The translations under genes were made by a program, and so were the position numbers. A stretch of 64,000 bases of DNA from Dromiciops gliroides (lineage: Eukaryota; Chordata; Mammalia; Microbiotheria; Microbiotheriidae): the NCBI RefSeq assembly GCF_019393635.1, contig NC_057862.1, forward strand, positions 409,738,169 through 409,802,168, given 5' to 3'. The notes beneath the pieces were generated by a model. The model was not told where the DNA came from, ran no database searches, and saw only the letters and a program-made list of their open reading frames with translations. This document shows, piece by piece, positions 23,750 to 34,650 of this stretch. Each line of letters begins with the position of its first letter. Position 1 is the stretch's first letter.

Positions 23750-24460
23750 CATTTCCTTTTAAAAAAATTTCAAATAAACATTTGGTTTATCTCCCTCATC
23801 TCTTACCCCAAAATTGAAAAATGAAAGAAAAAATCCTTATAACATGCATAGTACAGCAAGATAAATTCCCAAATTGGCCATGTCCAAAAAGTTATGCTTC
23901 ATTCTACATCCCAATTCCATCATTTCCCTAAAGCATACTTCATCACTGCTCCACTGGAATCGTGGTTGATTGCTGCATTGATCAGAATTTTCTCCCATCT
24001 TTCAAAGTTGCCCTTACAATGTTATTTTAAGAAATGTTCTCATTGTTCTGCTCACTTCACTCTCTATCAGTTCAAACAGATAATACCAGATGTCTCTGAA
24101 ACTCATTATTTTGATAAAGCAATAATATTCCATTATATTCATATTACAGTTAATGACACATATAAGTAAGTGATGACCACCCACTTAAGTTTCCAGTTCT
24201 TTACCAGTACAAAAAAAATTGCTATAAATATTTATGTACATATGGGTCTTTTTCCTCTTGGGTCTCTGAGAGATAGATGCCCAGAAGTGGCATTACTAAA
24301 ACAAAGAATATGCACAGAGTCGTGACTTTGGGGCATGGTCCTAAATTGCTTTCCACCCACAGTGCATTGATATGCCCACCTTCCCTCATCCCCTCCAACA
24401 TTAGTGATTAACCTTTTTTTCCTACAGCTTTGGCAATCTGATGGCTATCAAACTAAACCA
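23750..24460 (-). mobile_element. LINE-1 3' UTR, reverse strand
   Basis: 'ttgctataaatatttatgta', 'catatgggtctttttcctct' and 'gcccagaagtggcattacta' are reverse marsupial L1 3' motifs. Confidence 0.7.
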
Positions 24461-24461
24461 C

Positions 24462-25156
24462 CAAGTCACTTTATTAAGCATCTACTATGTGCCAGGCATT
24501 CTTTTAAGAACCAGAGATAAAAAGACACAAGTGGGGAGGGGAGGAAAGGCGGTCTCCCTTCTCAAAGAGTTTCCAGTCTAATGAGATAAACAGACAAGCA
24601 ACTACATATGAATAAAATGCATACAGAATTGGAATTAATTTCAAGGGGAAGGCAAAACAGGATTTAGGGAGATTGGGAGAGGCTTCTCATAGAAGCTAGG
24701 ATTTTAGCTAATACCTGAGGCCACATGACAGAGATGGTTAGGAAAAGAATTCCAGGCATGGAGGGCAAAGAGTGAAAATTCAAGGAGTCAAGAAATAGAG
24801 GTCTTATGTATGAAGCAGCAAGAAAGCCAATGAATGAGCATTTGGAGGGGAGGAAAGTATAAAAAGACTGGAAAGGTATAAAGGGGACAGGTTATGAAGG
24901 TCTTTAATATTCTGTTCTATCCTTTAGAGCAACTAGTGTTTATTGAATAGGGGAGTATGACTTGGTCAGACTGGTGCTTTAGAAAGAACAATTTGACGGG
25001 GGAATGGAGGAGGGTGTGGTATAAGAGACTTATACATAATATAATTATGTATATACATACATAATAATATACAATATATAATTATATTATGTATTATATA
25101 ATAATATAAGCTGAGAGACCAACCAAAAGATTATTGCAACAGTTCAGGCATGAGGT
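24462..25156 (-). mobile_element. L2 LINE, reverse strand
   Basis: 'ttattaagcatctactatgt', 'tgaaggtctttaatattctg' and 'ttattgcaacagttcaggca' are the reverse of L2 ORF2 end and 3' region. An AT microsatellite lies at 25,028-25,105. Confidence 0.75.
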
Positions 25157-25235
25157 GACCAGCTACATTGTACAGTGGATAAAGTGATGGGCCTGGATCA
25201 GGAAGACTGATGTTTGTGCAAAAATTCTTTTAAAA
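25157..25235 (+). mobile_element. Old truncated CORE-SINE
   Basis: Only the head (tacagtggataaagtgatgg) and part of the middle survive; divergent. Confidence 0.5.
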
Positions 25236-25240
25236 ATGTA

Positions 25241-25388
25241 GGGGGGCAGCTAGGTGGCACAGTGGTTAGAGCACCGGCCCTGGAGTCAGGAGTACCTGAG
25301 TTCAAATTTGGCCTCAAACACTTGACATTTACTAGCTGTGTGACCCTGGGCAAGTCACTTAACCCCAATTGCCTCACTTAAAAAAAAA
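25241..25388 (+). mobile_element. Young CORE-SINE, first of a tandem pair
   Basis: Full-length; separated by 9 bp from the next copy in the same orientation. Confidence 0.9.
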
Positions 25389-25397
25389 TGTTATGTA

Positions 25398-25546
25398 GGG
25401 GCAGCTAGGTGGCACAGTGGTTAGAGCACCGGCCCTGGAGTAAGGAGTACCTGAGTTCAAATCTGGCCTCAGACACTTAACACTTACTAGCTATGTGACC
25501 CTGGGCAAGTCACTTAACCCCAATTGCCTCACCAAAAAAAAAAAAA
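25398..25546 (+). mobile_element. Young CORE-SINE, second of a tandem pair
   Basis: Full-length; flanks aatgttatgta / agtgttgtgta suggest an imperfect TSD, so it likely inserted at the tail of its neighbour. Confidence 0.9.
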
Positions 25547-26345
25547 GTGTTGTGTAATCATGTCTCTATCACTTTTTTGGTAACAAATCCTTCCCTAATT
25601 CATAGATCTGAAAGATTTCTTTGATCTAATTTGTGACTTTTATATCTAACTCATGTGGCCATTTGGAGCTGATCTTGATACCTGATGTGAGTTATTGTTC
25701 TAAACCTACTATGTGCCAGACTGGATTCTAGTTTTCCCAGCAGTTTTGGTTGATGTTGATTCCTTACAGATCTAGGGTCTTTTGCATTTCTTAAACATGA
25801 ATCTACTAGGTTAGCTTCTCTGTTATATACCTATGCTGTTCCACTCTTCAACCTATTTTAATCAGTACCAAACTGTTTTGATTACTGCATTTAGTTAGAG
25901 ATCTAGTATTGCTAGGTCCCCTTTACACTTATGATTTCCCTTGAGATTCTTGGCATTTTCATTCCTTCAGATGATTTTTTTTCCTAGCCCTAAGTCAGTC
26001 CTTTATTACTTTGATTGATATGGCACTAAACAAACTAATTTGTTTAGTAATTATATTAGTTTGGCTTACTTATGAACAGTGAATATTTCTCTGGATGTTT
26101 CCAAAAAGAATTTTATGGAATTTTTTGTAATTGTATTTAAATAGTTCAAGTGTGTCTTGGATCGTAGACATCCAAGTATTTTCTTTATTTTTAACCATTC
26201 TAAATAGAATTTATCTCTTCCTGCTAGGGTTTATCATTAATGCTGATGATTTATGCAGATTTAGTGTATAACTCACAACTCTGCTGAAGTTATTTCATTT
26301 TTTATTTCACTGTATAGGGTTCTCTAAAGAAACATCTGCTTCAAA
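25547..26345 (-). mobile_element. LINE-1 ORF2 segment, reverse strand
   Basis: 'ccttccctaattcatagatc', 'tggccatttggagctgatct' and 'ttgattactgcatttagtta' match the reverse of marsupial L1 ORF2; degraded. Confidence 0.65.
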
Positions 26346-27010
26346 AGTTGGTGATGGGGACTTCCGAGGTGGAGCCAAGATAGTGGAGGAAAGGCAGTGA
26401 GCTATCAAACTCATGACACAATCACTCCATATAATGCCATAGGAAAATCCCCAGAGCAGCAAAACTCACAGAAGAATGTGCTAAAATCATCTTCTAACCA
26501 AGAAGGGCTTGGAAGGTCAGAAGGAGGGAGCTGCTGTGCTGATACAGGAGTTGAGCCCAACCCCACAGTCACCCTGACACAGATCCAGTCCCAGGAAGGC
26601 CCCACCAGAGAAGGAGACCCCCAGAGCCTCTGAATCAGGTGAAGTGCCAGTATCATCTGGAACTAAGCTCACAGTCTGGTGAGTGGGCTGAGGCCTGGTC
26701 AGGGGGGAGACTACAGGGGTCTATGCTGGTGCTAAGTCAGAACTCAGATTTTACACCCCTGCTGAGAACCAGAAGGTAGGCTCCAGTAGCAGTGGCCCAG
26801 GTGGGGGAGGAGCACAGGCTCATCAGAGCTAACAACCACAACACACAAAGGTGGTTGATTAGCAAGTTGATCTGGGGTCATCTAAGGATCAGGGAACAGG
26901 CTGGGCAAGTGAAGAACCTGATCCTCCTTAAATCATACAACCTGGGACTTCTTAAGCTTGGGATACTGCCCCACTTTAAAGAGCTAAAAGTCTAGTAAAA
27001 GAAAGGCAAG

Positions 27011-27953
27011 ATGAGCCAACAGAGAAAGGTGAGGACCATAGAAAGTTTCTTCAGTAACAAGGAAGACGTCAACATCAAGGCCCCTATATCTAAAGCTTCC
27101 AAGAAAAATATGAATTGGTCTCAGGCCATAGAGGTGCTCAAAAAGGACTTTGAAGATAAAGTTAGAGAGGTAGAGGAAAAAATGGAAAGAGAAATGAGGG
27201 AGATGCAGAAAAGACATGAGAAAAATGTCAACAGCTTGAAAGGTCAAATTGGCCAAATGGAAAAGGAGGTACAAAAGCTCTCTGATGAAAATAATTGCCT
27301 AAGAATTAGGATTGAACAAATGGAAAACAGTGGCTTTATGAGAAACCAAGACGCAATAAAGCAAATCCAAATGAATAAAAAAAATAGAGGGCAAGGTGAA
27401 ATATCTTCTTGGAAAAACTGCTGATCTGGAAAATAGGTCCAGGAGAGATAACTTGAAAATTATTGGTCTATCTGAAAACCATGATCAAGGAAAGAGCTTA
27501 GACACCATCTTCCAAGATATTCTCTGGGAAAATTGCCCTGAAACTCTAGAAGAAGAAGCTAAAATAGAAATTGAAAGAATCCACTGATCACCTCCAGAAA
27601 GAGATCCCAAAAGGAAAACTCCTAGGAATATTATAGCCAAATTCCAGAGCTCTCAGGTCAAGGAGAAAATATTGCAAGCTGCCAAAAAGAAAGAATTCAA
27701 GTACTGTGGAGCCCCAGCACAAGATCTAGCAGCTTCTACATTAAAGGACCGGAGGGCATGGAATATGATATTCCAAAGGGCAAAGGAAATGGGATTACAA
27801 CCAAGAATCACCTACTCAGCAAAACTCAGCATTATCTTTCAGCGGAAAAAATGGGACTTTAATGAAAAAGAAGAGTTTCAGATATTTGTGATGAAAAGAC
27901 CTGAACTGAATGGCAAATTTAACTTTCAAATACCAGACCCTAGAGAACCATAA
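27011..27953 (+). pseudogene. LINE-1 ORF1 protein remnant
   Basis: The first frame (27,011-27,424) opens MSQQRKVRTIESFFSNKED and has a charged coiled coil (KVREVEEKMEREMREMQKRH onward) that drives trimerisation in L1 ORF1p. The RRM-like part continues in another frame from about 27,396 (RSRRDNLKIIGLSE), stops at 27,585-27,587, and is followed by the C-terminal domain (ILQAAKKKEFKYCG to DPREP). One frameshift and one internal stop make it non-functional. Confidence 0.85.
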
Positions 27954-27984
27954 AAAATCGGAGCTGGGAGACATACCTGGGGTT

Positions 27985-28068
27985 GTCTTGTGTCTGAGGC
28001 CGGGTTTTGGCTGGGATCCCCCTGGGTCCAGGGGTGATGCTTTGTCCACTGTGTCACTTAGCTAGGTG
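27985..28068 (-). mobile_element. Truncated CORE-SINE just after ORF1
   Basis: 'tgtctgaggccgggttttgg' to 'cactgtgtcacttagctagg' is a diverged reverse SINE head and middle. Confidence 0.55.
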
Positions 28069-28199
28069 ATGACATCTTTAGGGTTAAATTGAGGGGTGAA
28101 GGGAATTCACTGGGGGAGGGGGAAGGGCAGAGGTGAAATCCTACATGAAAGAAACAGGAAAGAGCTTATGGAGTGGGGGAAGAGATGGGAGAGGAGCAG

Positions 28200-28276
28200 G
28201 GCAGTAAATGAATTTTACACTCATCAGAAAAGGCTCAAAGACCTTAAACTCATCAGAGTTGCCTCAAGGAAGGATT

Positions 28277-28311
<35 letters not shown>

Positions 28312-28460
28312 AATTGGGTGGAGTAATCTATTTAATCTGGGCAGTAAATGAGCCTAACACTCATCAGAATTGGCTCAAAGACCTCAATCTCATTAGAATT
28401 GGCTCAAGGAGGGAATAATGTACACACTCAATTGGGTGGAGTAATCTCTCATCCTGCAGG
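28200..28460 (+). repeat. Tandem duplication inside the HAL1 3' UTR, with (CA)n
   Basis: Two units of about 120-140 bp, each running from gcagtaaatga to gggtggagtaatct (about 28,201-28,334 and 28,341-28,447). The first holds a (CA)n array at 28,280-28,309 where the second has only tacacac. Confidence 0.8.
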
Positions 28461-28498
28461 AAAATAGGAGGGGAAGGGGATAAAGAGAGAGGGGCAAT

Positions 28499-28636
28499 GG
28501 GGCAGCTAGGTAGCACAGTGGATAGAGCCCTGGAGTCAGGAGTACCTGAGTTCAAATCCAGCCTCAGACACTTAACACTTACTAGCTGTGTGACCCTGGG
28601 CAAGTCACTTAACCCCAATTGCCTCACTAAAAAAAG
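28499..28636 (+). mobile_element. Young CORE-SINE inside HAL1
   Basis: Absent from the otherwise parallel copy at 963-1,732, confirming a later insertion. Confidence 0.9.
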
Positions 28637-29340
28637 AGGGGGGGGTGGCAAAAGAAAGAAGGGCAGAGTGGGGGAGGGGACAGACAGAAGCAAATCCCTT
28701 TTGAAGAGTGATAGGATGAAAGAAGATGGATAATAGAATAAATATCATGGGGAAGGGAATAGGATGGAAGGGAAACAAACGGTTAACAATAGTAATCATG
28801 AAAAAGAGAAAAGGGGGAAAAATTGTACAAAAAATATTTATAGCAACTCTTGGTGGAGGCTAAGAATTGAGAATCAAGGGAATGTCCATCAATTGAGGAA
28901 TGATGGGAAAAGCTGTGCTATATGATTGTAGTGGAATGGTCTTGTGCTACAGGAAATGACAAACAGGATGATCCCCCAAAAACCTTGAAAGACTAATGAA
29001 CATCAATGTATGGTGAAGTGAGCAGAGCTGAGAGGACATTGTGCGTAGTGACAGCAGTATTGTTCAATGAGTAATTGTGAATGACTTAGCTACTCTCAGC
29101 AGTACAATAATCCAAGACAATCCCAAGGAATTAATGAGGAAGCTTACTATGCACCCCTATAGGACGAACTGATAAAAAGAACACTTGTGGATTGTACATA
29201 TATAACCTGATTGCAATCTTGTGGAGGGGGGAGGAAAGGAAGGGAGAAAAATTTGGAACTCTAAATCTTATGAAAATGAATGTTGAAAAGTACCCTTACA
29301 TGCAACTGGAAAATAAAATGTTTGTTGCTGGAAAAAAAAA

Positions 29341-29650
29341 GGGGCAAAAAAGAAAGTTTTCAGAAAAAGGAATCAAAGCTATCAATAGCCATATTTTAAA
29401 ATGTTTTAAATCAGTAACAATTAGATAAATATAAATCAAGATAACTCTAAGGTTTCACTTTGCAACTAAAAAATTGAAGTTGACCAAAAGAAAAGGAAAA
29501 ATTCAAATACTGGAGGAACTATGGGAAAGCAGGTGAATGGGTCTAGCCATTCTGGCTACTGGGTCTGTACTCCAAAGAGATCAAAGAGAGAGGAAAAGGA
29601 TCTATATGTACAAGATATTCATAGCAGCTCTATTTGTAATCACAAAAAAA
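29341..29650 (+). mobile_element. LINE-1 3'-region fragment
   Basis: 'atcaaagctatcaatagcca', 'actggaggaactatgggaaa' and 'gtacaagatattcatagcag' follow marsupial L1 order. Confidence 0.65.
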
Positions 29651-29766
29651 AGGCCTGGATTCCCACCTATAAAATAAGTGGATTTGGGACTAGATGATTT
29701 CTAAGATCCTGTCCATCTATAATAAATCTATACCCTTAAGTACATCTGGTCAAAAGTAAATGTATA

Positions 29767-29913
29767 GGGGCAGCTAGGTGGCGCAATGGATAAAGCACCA
29801 GCCCTGGATTCAGGAGTACCTGAGTTCAAATCTGGCCTCAGACACTTGACACTTACTAGCTGTGTGACCCTGGGGAAGTCACTTAACCCCCATTGCCCCA
29901 CTAAAAAAAAAAA
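29767..29913 (+). mobile_element. Young CORE-SINE
   Basis: TSD aaagtaaatgtata on both sides. Confidence 0.92.
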
Positions 29914-30610
29914 AAGTAAATGTATAATTTTTCTAGTTGTTCAAGTAAATAGTCAGGGTATTACAAGCCACACATTGCAAGAATTAAAAATATAATAATT
30001 TTCTAGTTGTTCAAGAAGATGATCAGGGCTGAGTCTGGTCTCCCAGTTTACTAGGGGATGGGAGGGGTGGGGTGGAGGGGAATGACTACTAATTCGATTT
30101 AATTTAAATCATTTGAGTTACAATAAGTATTTGTAGAGCACCTCCAATTGTGGTATCCAGCAATCACTAAGACTTGAGAGAAGCACAAAGGACACTTTAG
30201 TTTGGTAACAGAACATTTCGGAGTGCAATGTTCTTTCCAAAAGAGACACAAGCTTACTAATATAATAATTTCAATGTGTCACACATAGAACAGAGTGACT
30301 TTACTGTGTATCATGAGACAATATTCTTTCTTTCTTAATGAAGAAAAGAGATCTCTAATGCCTACTTAGGGAAGAAATTTCCTGGATTCCTTTCCTATGT
30401 TTTTTTTTTTAGGAGGACCTAAGAATCATATTTCTTTAGTAGATGAAAACTGTAATGTCTTCATTACTATAACCTAGAAACTATAATTCAAAGCTGCTGT
30501 TCTTACATTTTCAAGGTGTCTTTCTCTAAATCATAAAAGGCTAATAACCTAAATCTCAGATGGCAAAAACTTACATTGATGTATATTAACTCTACATAGT
30601 TGTTAGCTGT
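29914..30610. other. Unassigned sequence
   Basis: A short direct repeat (ttttctagttgttcaag at about 29,928 and 30,000) is present; otherwise nothing recognised. Confidence 0.5.
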
Positions 30611-30936
30611 TAGCTTCCTATTTCCTTGAGGATCAAACAGTCTCCTGTGTTTAGCTTTTAAAGCAATTTACAACCTGGCCACAATAAGTTTCCAACTTTA
30701 TGACTCCCGGGGTCCCACTCTACAATCCAACCAAGCTTACCTTCTCAATGTTCCTCACATAATATTCTATTTCCAGGCTCTATCTTTGTACTGTATCTTT
30801 GTCCAGGTATTCCCATACCTGGAATGCACTTTCTTCTTCTTTGCCTCTTAGTATACCTTGTTTCCTTAAAGACTCAGCTCAAGTCACACCTCCATGAAAC
30901 CTTTTTTGATCTCCCCCTGTAGCAAGTGCCCTCTAG

Positions 30937-31021
30937 TGTTAAGTGTCTGAGGCCAGATTTGAACTCAGGTCCTCCTGACTCCAGGGCCAGCGCTTTATCC
31001 ACTTCACCACCTAGCTGCCCC
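30937..31021 (-). mobile_element. Truncated CORE-SINE in L2
   Basis: Only the head half is present (no A-tail). Direct repeats caagtgccctct flank it. Confidence 0.8.
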
Positions 31022-31073
31022 CTACAAGTGCCCTCTCTTTAAAAGATCTGTTTTACATTTATTTTGTATGTAC

Positions 31074-31590
31074 TGAGAACTGCAAAATTTACTGAGAACT
31101 GATTCCCCACCCAGTCCCCTCTTTCCCAGAGAAATGAATTGCCTGGGGCTGACTGTCTTTGTCATTTCCAGACTTTTGATGGACTTATGGACCTTCCCCC
31201 AAGCAACTTATCCCCTCCCAAAGTTCCCCACCTTACTCCGGGGACTTTATGTAAAAAGGGTCCACCTACATTAAGTAGTTTCTATTCAGAGTCAGTAATG
31301 CCTATACTTAACTTAGGAACAGTTCTATTATTTCTTTGGTCAAAGGTTCATTTACATTAATTAGCTATATGTCACTCTGGAACAATCTTATGGTTCCCTT
31401 TTGTCCGGTTACCCCATTAAAAACCCTGTCCTCTGTTCCCTTCTTGGGGTATTCCTAGCTTCCAAGCTTTGTGATACCAGGAGCTATAGTTCCTCTGCCC
31501 CATTAAAGACCTTATTTTCTCCTATATTGATTGTTTCCTTAATTTCCAGGTTAACAGTACTACACTATGTGCCTGTGGTCTCCTGATACA
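31074..31590 (+). mobile_element. Solo LTR inside L2
   Basis: 517 bp from TG to CA, flanked by gtac / ctac (imperfect 4-bp TSD). L2 sequence resumes directly on both sides. Two ATTAAA-type signals (ccccattaaaaaccctg, ccccattaaagacc) lie in the second half. Edges are approximate and the family is unknown. Confidence 0.5.
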
Positions 31591-31689
31591 CTACAAGTGT
31601 CTTGAAAGCAGGATCTGTTCCATTTTTGGCAGAGCTTAGGGACATCTAGTTGGTACTAGTTGGTAGTAGGTATATAAAGTTGATAAAAG

Positions 31690-31915
31690 TAGGTAGAGCT
31701 TTCTGCCTATAGTCAGGAAGATCTGAGTTTAAATCTTACCTTAGATACCAGCTGTGTGATCATGGGCAAGTCACTTAACCCTGTTTGCTTCAGTTTCCTT
31801 GTTTGTAAAATGAACTGGAGAAGGAAATGGAAAGCTACTCTAGTATCTTTGCCAAAAAAAACCCCAAATTGGGTCACGAGTCAAACACAATTGAAACGAC
31901 TAGAACAAACAAATC
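31690..31915 (+). mobile_element. MAR1-like CORE-SINE
   Basis: CORE part (ccagctgtgtgatcatgggc) followed by the aactggagaaggaaatgg and gggtcacgagtcaaacacaa tail typical of the older marsupial MAR1-type SINE. Confidence 0.7.
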
Positions 31916-31990
31916 CTCAGTCTAGCCCAGTGGCTGGTACATAGTAGTAGGTGCTCAATAAATGCTTGTTGATTATAAATGACTCTACCA
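31916..31990 (+). mobile_element. L2 3' terminal piece
   Basis: 'ctggtacatagtagtaggtg' and ctcaataaatgcttgttgat. Confidence 0.55.
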
Positions 31991-32021
31991 TCTGGATATA
32001 ATATGGTTCCAGAATGATTTT

Positions 32022-32153
32022 TTTTGGGGGGGGGGGAAATGGGGGATTAAATGACTTGCCCAGGGTCACACAGCCAGTAAGTGTCAAGTGTCTGAGGTCG
32101 GATTTGAACTCAGGTACTCCTGAATCCAGGGCCAGTGCTTTATCCACTGAGCC
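32022..32153 (-). mobile_element. Young CORE-SINE with C-rich tail
   Basis: TSD ccagaatgatt on both sides. In element sense the tail is poly-C followed by poly-A. Confidence 0.88.
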
Positions 32154-32461
32154 CCCAGAATGATTCTTAAAAGTGAATTTCTCCTAGTTAGAAATGCTGT
32201 TTGGCATTCAATGCCCTTCATAACTTGGGTCCATCCAATCTTTCCTGTCTTTCTTACTTACCTTACTCCCTGTCCCCCAGGTATTCTTTGGCCTCCTGGC
32301 TATTCCACAAACAAGAAGCACCAGGCATTTTTTCTGGTTGCTCCCCATGCCTAGAATGCTCTGCCTTCCCACATTCTGATAACTCTCCTTGTCTTCTTTT
32401 AAGCCTTTCCCAACCCCTCTTAATTCTAGTGCCTTCCCTCTCTTAGTTATTTCCTATTAAT

Positions 32462-32616
32462 CTTTTTTTTTTTTTTTTGGTGAGGCAATAGGGGTTAAGT
32501 GACTTGCCCAGGGTCACATAGCTAGTTAGTGTTAAGTGTCTGAGGCTGCATTTGAACTCAGGTCCTCCTGACTACAGGGCTGGTGTTTTATCCACTACGC
32601 CACCTAGCTGTCCCAC
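32462..32616 (-). mobile_element. Young CORE-SINE in L2
   Basis: Full-length reverse copy with an 18-base T-run tail. Confidence 0.88.
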
Positions 32617-32659
32617 GACTCTCTTTTGACTCTTTGTATCCACAGCATAACACAGTGAT

Positions 32660-32915
32660 GGGCACATGTTGTTGTTCAGTAGTTTTCAGTTGTGTCCAAC
32701 TCTTTTTGACTCCATTTGGGGTTTTCTTGGCAAAGATACTGGAATGGTTTGTCATTTCCTTTTCCTACTCATTTTACAGATGAGGAACTGAGGCAAATGG
32801 GGTTAAATGTTTTGTCCAGGGTCAAACAGCTAGTAGGTGTCTGAAGCCAGATTTAAACTGAGAAAGATGAGTCTTCATGATTCCAAGCCCAGTCCACTGT
32901 GCCACCTAGCTGTCG
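32660..32915 (-). mobile_element. MAR1-like CORE-SINE in L2
   Basis: Reverse copy: gttgttcagtagttttcagt, 'gggttttcttggcaaagata', 'cattttacagatgaggaact', 'gtgccacctagctgtcggca'. Flanks gggcacat / cggcacat. Confidence 0.75.
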
Positions 32916-32979
32916 GCACATAGTAGGCACTTAACAAATGTTTATTGATTGATTGAAAGGAAATTTGAAATGTTCTTTT

Positions 32980-33102
32980 TTTTCCTTTTTTTTGGTGGGT
33001 CAATGAGGGTTAAGTGACTTGCCCGGGGTCAAGTGTCTGAGGCCAAATTTGAACTCAGGTCCTCCTGAATCCAGGGTCCACAGCACCACCTAGCCGCCCC
33101 CT
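32980..33102 (-). mobile_element. Young CORE-SINE with internal deletion
   Basis: TSD tgaaatgttcttt on both sides; the ctagctgtgtgacc box is missing. Confidence 0.88.
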
Positions 33103-33490
33103 TGAAATGTTCTTTAGATTGAATCAAGTTATTTTAAAATCAAACAAACTATTAAAGATAATATTCAGAATTAGAGAATGATAAAGGGGAAAAGAATATT
33201 ATCTCTTAAAAATGGAAAGATCAATAACCCTTCCCAAGGCATTTTCGAGTGTCATATTGCCTTTGCAAACAAGAAATCTGACATAGACTTTTCATAGACT
33301 TAGTCTTAAATTTACACTGATGTTTTCCTTCTTCCTTCAAGACTCCAAAGATCCACCATTTTAAGTCTGAGTATTCCTTCCATCAATAAATCACAACCAA
33401 CAGATCATATCCCTTTATGCTTTAGTAGACAGTCTGAGTTTCTGTGGTCAGCAATTTCATCCTGATTTTATTAAGATTAATAATATTGTT
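33103..33490. other. Unassigned AT-rich sequence
   Basis: Nothing recognised. Confidence 0.5.
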
Positions 33491-33639
33491 GGGGCAGCTA
33501 GGTGGCGAAGTGGATAGAGCACTGGCCCTGGAGTCAGGGGACCTGAGTTCAAATATGACCTCCGACAATTGACACTTACTAGCTGTGTGACCCTGGGCAA
33601 GTCACTAAACCCCAATTGCCTCACCAAAAAAAAAAGAAA
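33491..33639 (+). mobile_element. Young CORE-SINE
   Basis: TSD gattaataatattgt on both sides. Confidence 0.92.
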
Positions 33640-33654
33640 GATTAATAATATTGT

Positions 33655-34170
33655 ATAGGGAAAAAATTCAGTTTCAAATAGCTACCTAACATATTCTTAA
33701 AGTTAAGTATTTTTTTTCAAGTATTGATGCAATCAAAAAGTTTCTTCATTTCTATTTAGAAAATTGGTTAGGATCATAAATCTAGTACTTCAAAATGAGT
33801 TGACTGCGGCATACAATATAAGTTGGCCTGAAAAGGGAAACAGATCTCATACCTAATATTAGAAATAAGAACTTTTTAGAACCTAATGCTTATAAGAAGT
33901 TAATGTACAATTTAATCTTTGGTCAAATTCAGCTATTAAAACATAAAGAAACTCAATCACAGTCACTGACTATTATTTTCACATTCTTATTCTAAGCTGG
34001 AATTCCCAAAGTAACTTCTCTGGTAATGCTTGTTTAGTGGGGCCAAGAGACAAAAGAAGTATATTGTCCTATCTTTCCCATTCAGGGTGGAAAACACAGC
34101 CTTGGATCAATAGTCTTACCACTCTCAGGGAAAAAAAAAAACATAAGGACCCTATTCTATACTGCATTTT
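33655..34170. other. Unassigned AT-rich sequence
   Basis: Nothing recognised. Confidence 0.5.
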
Positions 34171-34186
34171 AAAAAAATCTTAGTCT

Positions 34187-34311
34187 AGGACAGCCCTGGA
34201 GTCAGGAAGACCCGAGTTCAAATCCGGCCTCAGACACTTAACACTTACTAGCTGTGTGACCCTGGGCAAGTCACTTAACCCCAATTGCCTCACTAAAAAA
34301 AAAAAAAGAGA
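34187..34311 (+). mobile_element. 5'-truncated young CORE-SINE
   Basis: Starts at ggacagccctggagtcagga, lacking the tRNA-like head; TSD aaaaaaatcttagtct. Confidence 0.88.
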
Positions 34312-34344
34312 AAAAAAATCTTAGTCTGAAATGGCTTATTATGA

Positions 34345-34435
34345 AAACTTACATTTATTTATTGCTTTAAGATTTGCAAAGCTTTTCACATAAATTATCT
34401 CATTTGATAAATGGAAATATATAGCTAGATTCTAT
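34345..34435 (-). mobile_element. MIR-type SINE fragment
   Basis: 'tttaagatttgcaaagcttt' and ttatctcatttgat, as in the reverse of mammalian-wide MIR ends. Confidence 0.5.
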
Positions 34436-34529
34436 CATAGTATTACCAAAAAAACCCTAATTAGCTCCTAATAAATAGGTGGCTTTATCAGAGGACTAAG
34501 GTAGAGAGGAGACAAAAGAAGAGAGCACA

Positions 34530-34650
34530 CACGGTGAATAGAGCCCACTAGAGTCAGGGTTACCTGAATTCAAATTTAGCTTCAGAGACTTATTAGCTGT
34601 GTGATAGTAAACAAGTGCCTCAGTCTCCTCGTCCTTATCTCAGAAATTTT
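34530..34650 (+). mobile_element. MIR/CORE-SINE remnant
   Basis: 'tagagtcagggttacctgaa' then ttagctgtgtgatagtaaac; strongly diverged. Confidence 0.55.

Larger units (their letters stand above)
26356..29340 (+). mobile_element. HAL1-type LINE-1 (5' UTR, ORF1, 3' UTR; no ORF2)
   Basis: Starts with the L1-like gaggtggagccaagatagtg and carries ORF1. After the ORF1 stop at 27,953 it passes into a 3' UTR with an A-tail at 29,332-29,340. No endonuclease or reverse-transcriptase frame lies between, and the whole is about 3 kb. Its 3' 870 bp match 963-1,732. Such ORF1-only elements (HAL1) are known L1 relatives mobilised in trans; an internal deletion of a full L1 is the alternative. TSD not found. 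Confidence 0.65.
30615..31660 (+). mobile_element. L2 3' region, split by a SINE and a solo LTR
   Basis: 'gaggatcaaacagtctcctg', 'acctggaatgcactttcttc', 'aagactcagctcaagtcaca' and, after the insertions, 'gtgtcttgaaagcaggatct'. Confidence 0.75.
32160..32955 (+). mobile_element. L2 3' region carrying two nested SINEs
   Basis: 'cttcataacttgggtccatc', 'catgcctagaatgctctgcc', 'aagcctttcccaacccctct' and the end 'gtaggcacttaacaaatgtt'; broken at 32,462 and 32,660. Confidence 0.75.
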
